Shown here: positions 30,088-38,919 of the stretch, piece by piece
How positions within the stretch are numbered: position 1 is the first letter of the stretch
Layout: every line of letters begins with the position of its first letter
Assembly (NCBI RefSeq): GCF_001571365.1
Contig: NZ_BCTQ01000012.1
Span: 89,619-153,618, forward strand
Length of the DNA: 64,000 nt
Source of the DNA: Achromobacter denitrificans NBRC 15125
GTDB lineage: Bacteria > Pseudomonadota > Gammaproteobacteria > Burkholderiales > Burkholderiaceae_B
Direction of reading: 5' to 3'
Translations under genes and position numbers: made by a program
The notes under the pieces: generated by a model
The model's database searches: none
What the model saw: the letters and a program-made list of their open reading frames with translations, nothing else
Told to the model about the DNA's origin: nothing

Positions 30088-30143
30088 ATCCACGGGCGGC
30101 AGGGCGGCCGCTGTCAGCGTCCCGTCGGCATGGGCGCGGTACG

Positions 30144-31541
30144 ATGCTTGCCATGCCCAAGCCCCCTTCACAGCGCGCCCTGCTCTGGGTCGTCGCGGCC
30201 TGCTTTTTCATGCAGACGCTGGACACTACGATCGTCAATACCGCCTTGCCGGCGATGGCCCGCAGCCTGGGCGAAGAGGCGCTGGCGCTCAAGCCCGTGG
30301 TGGTGGCCTACACCTTGACCATGGCCATGCTGACGCCCGCATCGGGCTGGCTGGCCGACCGCTACGGCACGCGGCGCGTCTACCTGGCCGCGATCCTGGT
30401 CTTCGCCCTGGGTTCGGTATTCTGCGCGCTGGCGCAGACGCTGACGCAGCTCACCATCGCCCGCGTCGTGCAGGGCGTGGGCGGCTCCATGCTGTTGCCG
30501 ATCGGCCGGCTGGCAGTGTTGCGCACGGTGCCGGGGGATCAGTACATCTCGGCCCTGGCCTTCGTTTCCATCGCGGGGCAGGTCGGGCCGATCTTCGGGC
30601 CGACGCTGGGCGGCCTGCTGGTGCAGGCGGCGAGCTGGCACTGGATTTTCATGATCAACGTGCCCATCGGCATCGCCGGCCTGTTCGCCGTCCGGCGCTA
30701 TCTGCCCGAGGATGCCTTGAGCGACGTGGCGCCTTTCGATGTGCTGGGCTGCGGCCTGCTGTCCCTGTGCATGGTGGCTTTTTCGCTCGCGCTGGACCTG
30801 CCTGCCGGCGAAGGCCGCCTGGGCGGGTCGGCCGCGCTGTTCGCGCTGAGCGCCCTGACCGTGCTTCTCTACGTGCTGCATGCCAGGCGGCGCGAGAACC
30901 CGCTGTTCCAGCTGCGCCTGTTCGGCGAGCCCAATTTCAGCGTGGGGCTTGCGGGCAATCTGGTGTGCCGGATAGGCAGCAGCGCCGTGCCGTTCCTGTT
31001 GCCGCTGCTCCTGCAGCTGCAGCTGGGCTATACGCCCCTGCAATCCGGCCTGATGATGCTGCCCGCGGCCATCGCCGGAACGGTGTCCAAGCCCTGGATC
31101 GCGCCGCTGGTGCGCCGTTTCGGCTACGACGCGTTCCTGCTGGTGAACACGGTGCTGGTGGGCGCTTCCATCATGTCGTTCGCCGCCATCGCTCCCGGCT
31201 GGCCGCTCGGCCTGCAAGTGGCGCAACTCGCGCTTTTCGGGGCGACCAATTCCATGCAGTTCGCCGCCATGAACAGCGTCACGCTAAAGGGCCTGAACAA
31301 GCGGGACGCGGCCAGCGGCAACAGCCTGTTCTCGATGGTTCAGATGCTGGCTATCGGCCTGGGTGTCACCATAGGCGGTGGGCTGGTGGGCCTGTTTTCC
31401 GCCGAGGGCCGCGCGGCTCTGGGCTGGGCGTTCTCGCTGAGCTTTCTCTGCGTGGGCGCGATTACGCTGCTGTCGGCCTGGATCTTCCGGCGCCTGGACA
31501 TGACGGGCCTGCGAGCGGCGGGCGGGAAGGCGGCTGGATAG
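30144..31541 (+). CDS. DHA2-type MFS multidrug transporter
   Basis: This major facilitator protein has the DHA2-family start (FFMQTLDTTIVNTALPAMARSLG), motif A GWLADRYGTRRVYL between helices 2 and 3, and motif C-like GPIFGPTLGGLL in helix 5. It has 465 residues and about 14 helices, resembling MdtD. The start is ATG 30144 (or 30153). It is 56 bases after the MaoC gene; it may be the last member of the catabolic operon or a separate gene. Drug/H+ antiport is the family role; the substrate is not known. Confidence 0.88.
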   Translation: MLAMPKPPSQRALLWVVAACFFMQTLDTTIVNTALPAMARSLGEEALALKPVVVAYTLTMAMLTPASGWLADRYGTRRVYLAAILVFALGSVFCALAQTLTQLTIARVVQGVGGSMLLPIGRLAVLRTVPGDQYISALAFVSIAGQVGPIFGPTLGGLLVQAASWHWIFMINVPIGIAGLFAVRRYLPEDALSDVAPFDVLGCGLLSLCMVAFSLALDLPAGEGRLGGSAALFALSALTVLLYVLHARRRENPLFQLRLFGEPNFSVGLAGNLVCRIGSSAVPFLLPLLLQLQLGYTPLQSGLMMLPAAIAGTVSKPWIAPLVRRFGYDAFLLVNTVLVGASIMSFAAIAPGWPLGLQVAQLALFGATNSMQFAAMNSVTLKGLNKRDAASGNSLFSMVQMLAIGLGVTIGGGLVGLFSAEGRAALGWAFSLSFLCVGAITLLSAWIFRRLDMTGLRAAGGKAAG

Positions 31542-31933
31542 GCCTGATTCCCGACGCGTTTGTCCGGCGGTTTCACGGGAGGTGAGAGGGCGGCTGTGGT
31601 GATGTGGCAGCACGGTTGTGCCTACGCCTCCCCCAATACCGATGCGCCGCCGCAAACGCGGTCGCACAAATGGAAGAGCGCCCCAGCTCATGGTGAGTCT
31701 GAGGCGCTCCTGCCCGGCTTCGCACGCGATGGGTGTCAGACAGCCCGGCAACTCAAATCTACTGCTGGGTGGCAGGCTGGGCAATAGGGAAAACCCTGGA
31801 ATATTAGAGGGTTACAAGATTTCTGCCCGTCAATGCGACGGCGACATTTTTGCCCGCCTCGGTATCCGCGAATTGTCGCTCCCGGCGGGGAATTCGACAC
31901 TGAAGCCTACTTTCACTGTGTCGGAGAGCGGAT
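31542..31933 (+). other. 392-bp gap before the Tad locus
   Basis: No credible gene is present. A nested hairpin is visible: GAGCGCC (31676-31682) pairs with GGCGCTC (31703-31709), with an inner CTCA-TGG-TGAG stem. A small AGGG-AAAA-CCCT hairpin follows near 31787. The GC content is lower from 31780 to 31930, where the pilus operon promoter should lie. The Tad gene has GGAG just upstream of its ATG. Confidence 0.4.
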
Positions 31934-32200
31934 ATGTCGGGGTATCGGAAACGTCAGTTGGGCCAGGGCATGACAGAGTACATCGTGGTCGTGGCGCTGG
32001 TGGCCGTGGCGGCCATTGCGGTGTATCAGTACTTTGGCCAGGTGGTGCGGTCGCAGACCGCGGCCATGGCGCGTGAACTCGCCGGGGAAGACGGCGGCAA
32101 CGAAGCGCGCGCGGCGCAGCAGGCGGCGAAAAAAGCGGCCGCGCAGACCAAGGCCCGTTCGCTCAAGTCCTTTACCGGCAACGCCGCGGACGCGAAGTGA
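31934..32200 (+). CDS. Flp/class III-type pilin-like protein
   Basis: The 88-residue protein has a short basic leader and the type IV pilin-like motif LGQGMTEYIVVVALVAVAAIAVYQYFG: a Gly-bounded leader, Glu at position +5 or so, then one hydrophobic helix. The C-terminus is charged and Ala/Lys-rich. This fits a Flp-like pilin or pseudopilin of a Tad system, processed by a prepilin peptidase that is not in the window. Its stop overlaps the GTG start of the next gene. Confidence 0.8.
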   Translation: MSGYRKRQLGQGMTEYIVVVALVAVAAIAVYQYFGQVVRSQTAAMARELAGEDGGNEARAAQQAAKKAAAQTKARSLKSFTGNAADAK

Positions 32201-33615
32201 GCACGCCCGCAAGCGCGTCCTTGCATCGCCAGCATGGGCAGGCGCTGGCGCTGGGTCTGCTGATGGCGTCGGTCGCGGCCGCGTCCCTGATCGTCCTCTA
32301 CAACCTGGGGCAGACCGTGGAGTCGCGGGCGCGGCTCACGCACGCCGCCGACGCCGCCGCCTACAGCGGCGCGCTGGAACAGGCGCGCGCGCTCAATGCG
32401 CTGGCCTATGTCAACCGCACGCAGATCGCTCACCAGGTCGCCATGGCGCACCTCGTCACGCTGGCGGCATCCGCGCAGTACGCGCGCACGATGCAGGCAC
32501 AGCGTGCGCGCGGCAATCCGCCGGCGGGCCTGATCGCCATGCTGTTCGGGCCGGACATGGGGCTGGCCTATCAGGCGGCGCAAACCGTGCCCGGCGCCGA
32601 ACAGCAGCTGGCAGCCGCATTCGGCCAGCACGACCGTATCGTCCGCCAGGTGCTGGAGGCCGCCGCGGCCGCCGCCGTCGCGGAACTTGCCGCGTCGCGC
32701 GAGCGCATCATGCGCAAGGTGCTGTCCGTCAATTTTCCGGAGGCGGTCGCCGGCAGCGCTCGCAAAGGCGCGTGGCGGCAAGGTCCGGTGCTGCGCGTGC
32801 TGTCGGACGGCTGGCCCGGCTACGTCGAACGCCGCCTCGCCACGCGCCAGGCCGGCCTTCGGCCCGCCGTCGAGCAGGCCGCGGGGCGCTACGGTTTTCT
32901 CGATAGCCGCAGCGCCACGCGCCGCAATGGTTGGATGGTCAGCCCGCGCTGCCCTTTGCATCGGCATGAACTGCGCCGCCGCGGATCCACCTGGCTCGGC
33001 CCCGACGGCCGCTGGGGTGCCCTGGACACGCAGTCCTACCATGCCCTGCGCTCGAACCGGTGGATCGGCTGCTACTACCGGGAATACGCCATGGGGTGGG
33101 GCACGGCGCAAGGCGAGAAAAGCCAGGCGCCGGAATGGGTGGATTACGTGGAGGAACCCCCTCTCGATTTCTCCCAGCAAGACTTCTGGCGTTGGGTCGA
33201 ACAGTCCACCTCGTGGGATATTTTCAGCGGCGCGACCAATCCCCTGGCCAACTCCTATGCCATGGCCGGCGCGCAGCGTTGGCCCGCCGGCGGTTTACCC
33301 GCGTATCGCGAGGTCGCGCTGGCGCGTCATCGCGACCCGCTGCGTTTCGCCGTGGCGGTCAGGCTCCCCGGCGCTGCCTTGAAAACCACGGACGCGGACG
33401 GCCCGGTCGCGGGGCCCATGGGCCGTTTCAGCTATGCGGCATTGGGCCGGTCCGGCAGCGTCCACGTGATGTCGGCCGCCGAAACCTACTTCGCCAGGCC
33501 CGAGCGCCGGGCCGATGGGCAGGGCGAGCTGGCCACGCTTTTCCGGCCGTATTGGCAGGCGCGATTGTCCGCCGTTACACCGCAGGAAGCGGCCCGGGCC
33601 AAGGAGGCGCCATGA
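32197..33615 (+). CDS. TadG-like pilus assembly protein
   Basis: The N-terminus (QHGQALALGLLMASVAAASL) is the TadG/TadE-like type IV pilin-type membrane anchor, followed by a long periplasmic region (472 residues in all) with ADAAAYSGALEQARALNALAYVNR, typical of TadG-like proteins. No von Willebrand A domain was recognised, although many TadG proteins have one. The start GTG at 32197 overlaps the previous stop (GTGA). The region is rich in Arg and Trp. Role: minor pseudopilin-like assembly factor. Confidence 0.75.
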   Translation: MSTPASASLHRQHGQALALGLLMASVAAASLIVLYNLGQTVESRARLTHAADAAAYSGALEQARALNALAYVNRTQIAHQVAMAHLVTLAASAQYARTMQAQRARGNPPAGLIAMLFGPDMGLAYQAAQTVPGAEQQLAAAFGQHDRIVRQVLEAAAAAAVAELAASRERIMRKVLSVNFPEAVAGSARKGAWRQGPVLRVLSDGWPGYVERRLATRQAGLRPAVEQAAGRYGFLDSRSATRRNGWMVSPRCPLHRHELRRRGSTWLGPDGRWGALDTQSYHALRSNRWIGCYYREYAMGWGTAQGEKSQAPEWVDYVEEPPLDFSQQDFWRWVEQSTSWDIFSGATNPLANSYAMAGAQRWPAGGLPAYREVALARHRDPLRFAVAVRLPGAALKTTDADGPVAGPMGRFSYAALGRSGSVHVMSAAETYFARPERRADGQGELATLFRPYWQARLSAVTPQEAARAKEAP

Positions 33616-34226
33616 GTCCGCTCGCGTCGCGGCAGCGCGGCCAGGCCGTGGTCGAAGCGCTGCTGATGCTGCCGCTGCTCGCCGTGCTGGCATGGGCGGT
33701 GGCGCGTATCGGCGGGCTGCAATTCTCGGCCCAGGAAATGGCGCAGGTCAGCCGCAAGGCCGTGATGGCCGCCGCCTTGGGGCAGCCGCTCGAAGACCTG
33801 GCCGCGATGAAGACGGGCACGACGCTGGCCGTCGGCGCCAGGCCGCTCGCCGGGGTGGCGCCACCGCGAGTGTCCGCCTTGCAGGATGCCTGGTTCGGCG
33901 CGGGCCTGCGGCTCTTGTCGGTGGAGGCCGGCGTGGCGCGCCAGGCGGGGCCGGAGCCCTTGCGCGTCACCCGCCAGACCCACGTGGCCGGCGGCGCGGG
34001 GCATGCCTCTGGCGATGCCGACGCGCAGCGCCGCATCGCGCAGGCGCGGGAACCCTGGCGGCGGGCCGAAGCGGATTCGCTGGCCCAGGCCCGGCGCCTG
34101 GATCGTCTCATCGACAGGCTGGACGGCCCCTGGCGCCGGCCGCGGCTGTCGCTGGATTGGCTATCGGCCTGGAAAGACGTGGTGCCCGCCGACAGGCTGG
34201 GCGCGCGCGGGGAGCAACGCAAGTGA
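33612..34226 (+). CDS. TadE-like minor pseudopilin
   Basis: The motif RQRGQAVVEALLMLPLLAVLAW near the N-terminus is the TadE-like signature (Gly-Gln-x3-Glu followed by a hydrophobic helix). The periplasmic remainder is 170 residues with basic, Arg-rich helices. ATG 33612 overlaps the previous stop, with GGAGG upstream. TadE and TadF proteins are minor pilins matured by the prepilin peptidase TadV. Confidence 0.75.
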   Translation: MSPLASRQRGQAVVEALLMLPLLAVLAWAVARIGGLQFSAQEMAQVSRKAVMAAALGQPLEDLAAMKTGTTLAVGARPLAGVAPPRVSALQDAWFGAGLRLLSVEAGVARQAGPEPLRVTRQTHVAGGAGHASGDADAQRRIAQAREPWRRAEADSLAQARRLDRLIDRLDGPWRRPRLSLDWLSAWKDVVPADRLGARGEQRK

Positions 34227-34990
34227 ATGCATCGCCTTCATCTCTTTCATCTTCTATGCGCGCAGGCCGCGCCGGCGCGTTGCCGGGCCGGCGTGCCCGG
34301 GCCGCCGCGCAGGCAGCGCCCCTGTGGCTGACCGGCGTGCTCGCGTGCCTGGCCGGCGCGTGGCCCGGCTCGGCCTGGGGCCAGGCGCTACCTGCGTCCG
34401 GGCAGGGCCCCGTCACGCTGGCGGCGCTGCGCCTTCCTCCCGGATCCCGGCATGAGCGGTTGGGAGAAAGCGTGTGGCTGCACGGCATGCCGGCCCAGGT
34501 GCTGGTGTTCGACGCGCCCCAGGGCATCGCGGAACTGATCCGCTTTCTTTCCAACCAGCAGCCGGCGCTGGCCGACCTGAATATCCTGCCGGGCCAGGCG
34601 ATCCTGTCCGGCCGGGTGGGGCACGAGCAATGGGTCGTCCAGATGGAAGCCCTGGGGCCGCGCCGCACGGTGGGCAGCGTTTCCTCGGCCAGTCCCGGAG
34701 CCTGGGCCGAGCGGCCCGGGCCGTCCTGGCTGCCCGCGGGCGGGCGGCTCAGGCTGGATATCGCCGTGCAGGACCAGGGCGCCACGGTCACGGAACGCAT
34801 CTGGCAGTACGAGCTGCCGCCCGAGCGCGTGGCGCCGCGGCTGGAAGCGGGCCTGGAGCGCGACGGGTGGCGGCGCCCGCCGTCCCAGGACGGGCCGCCG
34901 TGGTGGACACGCGGGCAGGCGCGCCTGCGCATTTCCCTGGTGCCGCTGGAGGCGGGCAGCGGCTTGCTGGTCAGCGGGTGGGCGCCATGA
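34223..34990 (+). CDS. Unknown exported protein of the Tad locus
   Basis: It starts with GTG 34223, overlapping the previous stop; ATG 34256 is an alternative that leaves a better signal peptide (basic n-region, then LWLTGVLACLAGAWPGSAWGQA). The mature region holds a repeated beta-strand pattern (MPAQVLVFDAPQGIAELIRF, LNILPGQAILSGRVGHEQWV). No domain is recognised. Because it is embedded between TadE and CpaB with 4-bp overlaps, it should be a periplasmic assembly factor, perhaps a pilotin-like partner of the secretin. That is inference. Confidence 0.7.
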   Translation: MNASPSSLSSSMRAGRAGALPGRRARAAAQAAPLWLTGVLACLAGAWPGSAWGQALPASGQGPVTLAALRLPPGSRHERLGESVWLHGMPAQVLVFDAPQGIAELIRFLSNQQPALADLNILPGQAILSGRVGHEQWVVQMEALGPRRTVGSVSSASPGAWAERPGPSWLPAGGRLRLDIAVQDQGATVTERIWQYELPPERVAPRLEAGLERDGWRRPPSQDGPPWWTRGQARLRISLVPLEAGSGLLVSGWAP

Positions 34991-35844
34991 GGGCCACGAT
35001 CACCCAGGCCGCGCTGCGGCTGCGCCGAACCGGCGTGTATGCCTTGGCGTTGGCGGCCGGGCTGGTGTCCGCGTGGGCGGTGCGCGAGCATGTGCAGCAG
35101 CGGATCCAGGTGCTGGAGGCCGAGGCGCGCGTGCCCATGGTCAGTCGGCTGGTCGCCGCGTATGAATTGCCCGCGGGCACGCAACTCGACGAGTCGCATC
35201 TGGCGGTGCGCGACATCCCCGAGCAATGGGCCTCCCGCGCCAGCATCGATCCGCTGGACCTGGCGTCCGTGCTGGGCGCCACCCTGCAGGCCGATGTCGC
35301 CAACGGCGAACCCTTGCTTCGCGCCCATCTGACGTTCAACGCGCCGGCACCGGCGCTTGCATCCCGCCTGCAGGCCGGGCAGCGCGCATTGACCGTGGCC
35401 GCCTCCGACCTGGGCGGACTCGGCGAGATGCTGCGCGTGGGCGACGCCATCGACATCTACGCGAGCTTCTCGCACCGGCAGCGGGAGCTGACGGTGCCGG
35501 TGCTGCAAGGCATGCGCGTGCTGGCCGTCGGCGGCGAGGCCGCCAGCGAAGGCCGCGGCGCCGGCAACATCACGCTGGCCGCCAGCCCCGACGAAGCCAT
35601 GCGCTTCGTGGCGGCGCGCCAGGCCGGCGCGCTCACGGCCTTGCTGCGCCATCGCGATGACTCGGCGGCGGTCGGTCGCAAGGCGCAGAGCGATCTCGCT
35701 TCGCTGATCGGCCTGGATCCGGAGCCCAAGGCCGCGCCGGGCGTGGCCATCCTCTACGGCGACAGGCTGGATGGGGCCGAAGGCGCCGCCTGGCGCGATG
35801 CTTCCGGCGCGCGCCTTGCAGGCATCCAAGGGGAACGGCCATGA
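34987..35844 (+). CDS. cpaB: CpaB/RcpC pilus assembly protein
   Basis: One N-terminal membrane helix (VYALALAAGLVSAWAVREH) is followed by the SAF domain (VPMVSRLVAAYELPAGTQLDESHLAVRDIP) and a C-terminal CpaB region (LTVAASDLGGLGEMLRVGDAIDIYASF, beta-clip fold). It is 285 residues. CpaB lies in the periplasm and links the secretin to the inner-membrane machinery. Its start and stop overlap both neighbours by 4 bp. Confidence 0.9.
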   Translation: MRATITQAALRLRRTGVYALALAAGLVSAWAVREHVQQRIQVLEAEARVPMVSRLVAAYELPAGTQLDESHLAVRDIPEQWASRASIDPLDLASVLGATLQADVANGEPLLRAHLTFNAPAPALASRLQAGQRALTVAASDLGGLGEMLRVGDAIDIYASFSHRQRELTVPVLQGMRVLAVGGEAASEGRGAGNITLAASPDEAMRFVAARQAGALTALLRHRDDSAAVGRKAQSDLASLIGLDPEPKAAPGVAILYGDRLDGAEGAAWRDASGARLAGIQGERP

Positions 35845-37226
35845 TCGCCCGCCTCGTTGCGCTGTTGCTGGCCGGCCTGGCGGCATGCCTGGCGGGCGTG
35901 TCGGCGCAGGCGGCCGAAGCGATCGAACTCCAGGTGGGCGAAACGCGGATCCTGTCGCATCCGGGCGTGCGGCGGGTGGCCATCGGCAACGGCCAGGTGC
36001 TCGGGGCGGTGGCGGCCGAAGGCCGCGAAGTGGTGGTGTTCGCTCGCGCCGAGGGCGTGTCTTCGCTGCATGTCTGGACGGGGGCGGGCCGGCCCCAGGC
36101 CTACGAACTGCGGGTCGTGCCGGCCGGCGCGCCGCGCCTGCGGGCCGAGGTGCAGGCCCTGCTGGCGCGCATTCCGGGCGCGCGCAGCGCCGAGGTGGGC
36201 GGGCGCATCCTGATCGAGGGCGACGATCTCTCCGACGACGACCGCGCCCGGATCGCGGCCCTGGCCGAACGCTATCCGGCGGTGTTGGATTTCACCGGGC
36301 AGGTGGGCTGGGACCGCATGGTGCTGCTGGACGTGCAGGTCGTTGAGATTCCCACCTCCAGGTTGAGGGAGATGGGCGTGCGCTGGGACGGCATGAGCCA
36401 GGGGGGCATCAACGCCGGCATGGCCTGGGACGCGGGGTCGTTGGGACGCGTGCGCCGCCCGGGCGAAAGCGTGATCGAAACCACCGGCCCGGCTTCCGCG
36501 GCGGCGGGCTATTTCGGCGTGAACGCGCTGCTGTCGGCCCGGATCGCCGCGCTGGCCCAGAGCGGCGAGGCCGTCATGCTGGCCCAGCCCCAGCTGTTGG
36601 CGCGCAGCGGCGCCAGCGCCACCTTCCTGGCCGGAGGAGAAGTGCCGTACGCCTCGACCGACTCTCGCGGCAATTCCACGACGCTGTTCAAGCCCTACGG
36701 TGTGTCGCTCAGGATCACGCCCCGCATCGACCGCAACGGGGTCATCCGTTCCTTGATCGAGGTGGAGGCCAGTTCGGTCGATACCTCGCTGAGCGTGCCC
36801 GGCGGCCCCGCGCTTCGTACCCGGCGCGCGTCCACCGAATTCAACGTGCGGTCGGGCAACACCCTGGTCATCGGCGGCTTTCTGTCGCGCGAGCGCGGCA
36901 GCGAGGTCGACGGGCTGCCCTGGCTGCAGGACATTCCCATCCTGGGCGCCTTGTTCTCCTCGCGCCGTTATCAATTGCGCGAAACCGAACTGGCGATATT
37001 CGTGACGCCCAAGATCATTTCGCAAGGCGAGCCGGCCATGGCGGACCGGGTGCGGCGCGGCCGCGATGCGCTGGAGGCGGCATTTCCCGAGCCTCCCCGG
37101 TTGGGGACGGCGGTGCCCGCAGCGGCTTCGGGGTGGGACCCCTACTCGGGCGCGGGCTCCCAATGGGTGGCGGGGGAGCTTCAGGGCGTGGCGCGGGATT
37201 CCGGCGCCGCGCCACACCAGGAGTGA
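35841..37226 (+). CDS. cpaC: CpaC/RcpA-type secretin
   Basis: This is the outer-membrane channel of the Tad system. After a signal peptide (LVALLLAGLAACLAGVSAQA) comes the pilus-assembly N-domain (LQVGETRILSHPGVRRVAIG) and then the secretin domain, with QSGEAVMLAQPQLLARSG, FLAGGEVPY and the conserved GNTLVIGGFLSRERGSEVDG then LPWLQDIPILGALF. The C-terminal S-region is short. At 461 residues it is typical. It has a 4-bp overlap with cpaB. Confidence 0.93.
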   Translation: MIARLVALLLAGLAACLAGVSAQAAEAIELQVGETRILSHPGVRRVAIGNGQVLGAVAAEGREVVVFARAEGVSSLHVWTGAGRPQAYELRVVPAGAPRLRAEVQALLARIPGARSAEVGGRILIEGDDLSDDDRARIAALAERYPAVLDFTGQVGWDRMVLLDVQVVEIPTSRLREMGVRWDGMSQGGINAGMAWDAGSLGRVRRPGESVIETTGPASAAAGYFGVNALLSARIAALAQSGEAVMLAQPQLLARSGASATFLAGGEVPYASTDSRGNSTTLFKPYGVSLRITPRIDRNGVIRSLIEVEASSVDTSLSVPGGPALRTRRASTEFNVRSGNTLVIGGFLSRERGSEVDGLPWLQDIPILGALFSSRRYQLRETELAIFVTPKIISQGEPAMADRVRRGRDALEAAFPEPPRLGTAVPAAASGWDPYSGAGSQWVAGELQGVARDSGAAPHQE

Positions 37227-37230
37227 TGCC

Positions 37231-38919
37231 ATGCTCGACATCGAAATGACATTCGAGGACGCGGCCGTGCGCCGCATGGAGGCGGCGGCGCCGCTGTTGA
37301 TCGGCCGGGCGGCACACTGCGGCCTGCGTATCGCGAACTGGCGGGTGGGGCGCCAGCATGCCCGACTGCTGCGAGAGGATGCCGCTATCGTGCTGGAAGA
37401 CCTGGGCACGCTGGCCGGCACCCTGGTCAATGGCGTGCGGATCGTGCGCCATGCTCCCGTCCTGCCCGATGACGACATCCTGATCGGGCCCTGCCGGCTT
37501 CGCGTGGCGTTGTCGCCGGTGGCGCTGGCTGCCGCGGAAGAGGGCGCCGAGGTTTCCCGCCCCGCCGAAACGAGCCGAACTCTGGCCGGCGCCGTCCCGC
37601 AGCCTCCGCCCGCGCCGCCACAGGCCCGGCCGCAGCAACCAAGGCTGCAAGAGCGCCGGCGGCTGCACGCCGCTTTGCTGGAAGCGCTGGACCTGCGCCG
37701 GCGCGACGTGGCCGGCATGAGCGACGGCATGTTGCGCGCCGAGGCCGAGCGCCTGCTGACCCACATCGTCGCCACCGATACCGACCTTCCTCCCGGCGCG
37801 GACCGCGCGGCGCTATGCCGCGAGGTGCTGGACGAGGCGGTCGGCCTGGGGCCGCTGGAGCCGCTGCTGGCCGCGAGCGACATCACCGAGATCATGGTCA
37901 ACCGCTACGACGAGATCTACGTGGAGCGCGGCGGCAGGCTGTCGCGCCATCCGGCGGCGTTCACCAGCGAAGAGTCGGTGCGCTGGGCCATCGAGCGCAT
38001 TGTCACGCCGCTGGGCCGGCGCATCGACGAAAGCTCGCCCATGGTCGATGCCCGCCTGTCCGACGGCTCTCGCGTGCACGCCATCATTCCGCCCGTCGCG
38101 ATGAAGGGCGCCAGCCTCACCATACGCAAATTCCCGCGGCAGCGTCCCGGCATGGCGGACCTGATCGCCGCGGGCTCGCTGAGCGGCGCCATGGCGCAAT
38201 TCCTGGCGCTGTGCGTGCGCGCGCGCAAGAACCTGGTGGTGTCCGGCGGAACGGGGTCCGGCAAGACGACGCTGCTGAACATCCTGTCCAACGAGATCCC
38301 GGACGGCGAGCGCGTCGTCACCATCGAGGACGCCGCCGAGCTCTGCCTGAGCCACGATCATCTGGTGGCGCTGGAAGCACGCCCCGCCAACCAGGAAGGC
38401 CGCGGGCGCATCGATATCCGCGAACTCGTGCGCAACGCGCTGCGCATGCGGCCGGATCGGATCGTCGTGGGCGAGTGCCGCGGGGCCGAGGCGTTCGATA
38501 TGCTGACCGCCATGAATACGGGGCATGAGGGGTCCCTGACCACCTTGCATGCCAATTCCCCGCGCGATGCGCTCGGGCGGCTGGAGTCCATGATCCTGAT
38601 GGCCGGGCTGGACCTGCCGCTGACGGCCGTGCGCGAACACATCGCCGCCAGCGTGGACATCGTTGTGCAGCAGGCGCGGCTGGCGCACGGGCAGCGCGTG
38701 GTGACGTCGATCGCCGAGGTCACGGGCATGGAAAGCGGGCGCATACAGCTGCAGGACCTGTTCCGGCACGACCGCCATCGAGGCTTCGCGGGCTGCGGAG
38801 CCCTGCCGGGTTTTGCTCGGGAATGGGCGGATGCCGGGGTTGAATTCGACCCGTCCTGGTTCTCCGACGCGGCCGGCCGCGAGGCCGGCGCGTCGGTCTT
38901 CACCCAGGGGGCGCCATGA
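37231..38919 (+). CDS. cpaF: FHA domain-CpaF/TadA secretion ATPase fusion
   Basis: Residues 20-92 form a forkhead-associated (FHA) domain: LLIGRAAHCGLRI (Gly25-Arg26), GRQHARL (His43), and TLVNGVRI (Asn67-Gly68). These are the conserved phosphothreonine-binding positions, though the usual Ser before the Arg/His motif is Gly. A Pro-rich linker (about 122-140) leads to a full CpaF/TadA ATPase: Walker A GGTGSGKTT (339-347), the Asp box, Walker B around VGECRGAEAFDMLTAM, and the His box NTGHEGSLTTLHA. At 562 residues it is longer than ordinary CpaF. It powers pilus assembly in the cytoplasm; the FHA implies control by Ser/Thr phosphorylation. Confidence 0.93.
   Translation: MLDIEMTFEDAAVRRMEAAAPLLIGRAAHCGLRIANWRVGRQHARLLREDAAIVLEDLGTLAGTLVNGVRIVRHAPVLPDDDILIGPCRLRVALSPVALAAAEEGAEVSRPAETSRTLAGAVPQPPPAPPQARPQQPRLQERRRLHAALLEALDLRRRDVAGMSDGMLRAEAERLLTHIVATDTDLPPGADRAALCREVLDEAVGLGPLEPLLAASDITEIMVNRYDEIYVERGGRLSRHPAAFTSEESVRWAIERIVTPLGRRIDESSPMVDARLSDGSRVHAIIPPVAMKGASLTIRKFPRQRPGMADLIAAGSLSGAMAQFLALCVRARKNLVVSGGTGSGKTTLLNILSNEIPDGERVVTIEDAAELCLSHDHLVALEARPANQEGRGRIDIRELVRNALRMRPDRIVVGECRGAEAFDMLTAMNTGHEGSLTTLHANSPRDALGRLESMILMAGLDLPLTAVREHIAASVDIVVQQARLAHGQRVVTSIAEVTGMESGRIQLQDLFRHDRHRGFAGCGALPGFAREWADAGVEFDPSWFSDAAGREAGASVFTQGAP

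Noticed and set aside
29874..30143. Upstream extension of the MFS transporter frame
   Set aside because: The extra 90 residues overlap the MaoC hydratase in another frame and are Arg/Ala/Gly-rich, without a signal; the MFS start at 30144 is better.
31765..31800. Possible sigma-54 promoter before the Tad operon
   Set aside because: A TGGCAGG string is present, but the GG to GC spacing is 10 and not 12 bases.
31618..32076. 152-residue open frame overlapping the start of the pilin-like gene
   Set aside because: It lacks a ribosome site, has irregular composition and conflicts with the in-frame pilin-like gene, which has clear motifs.
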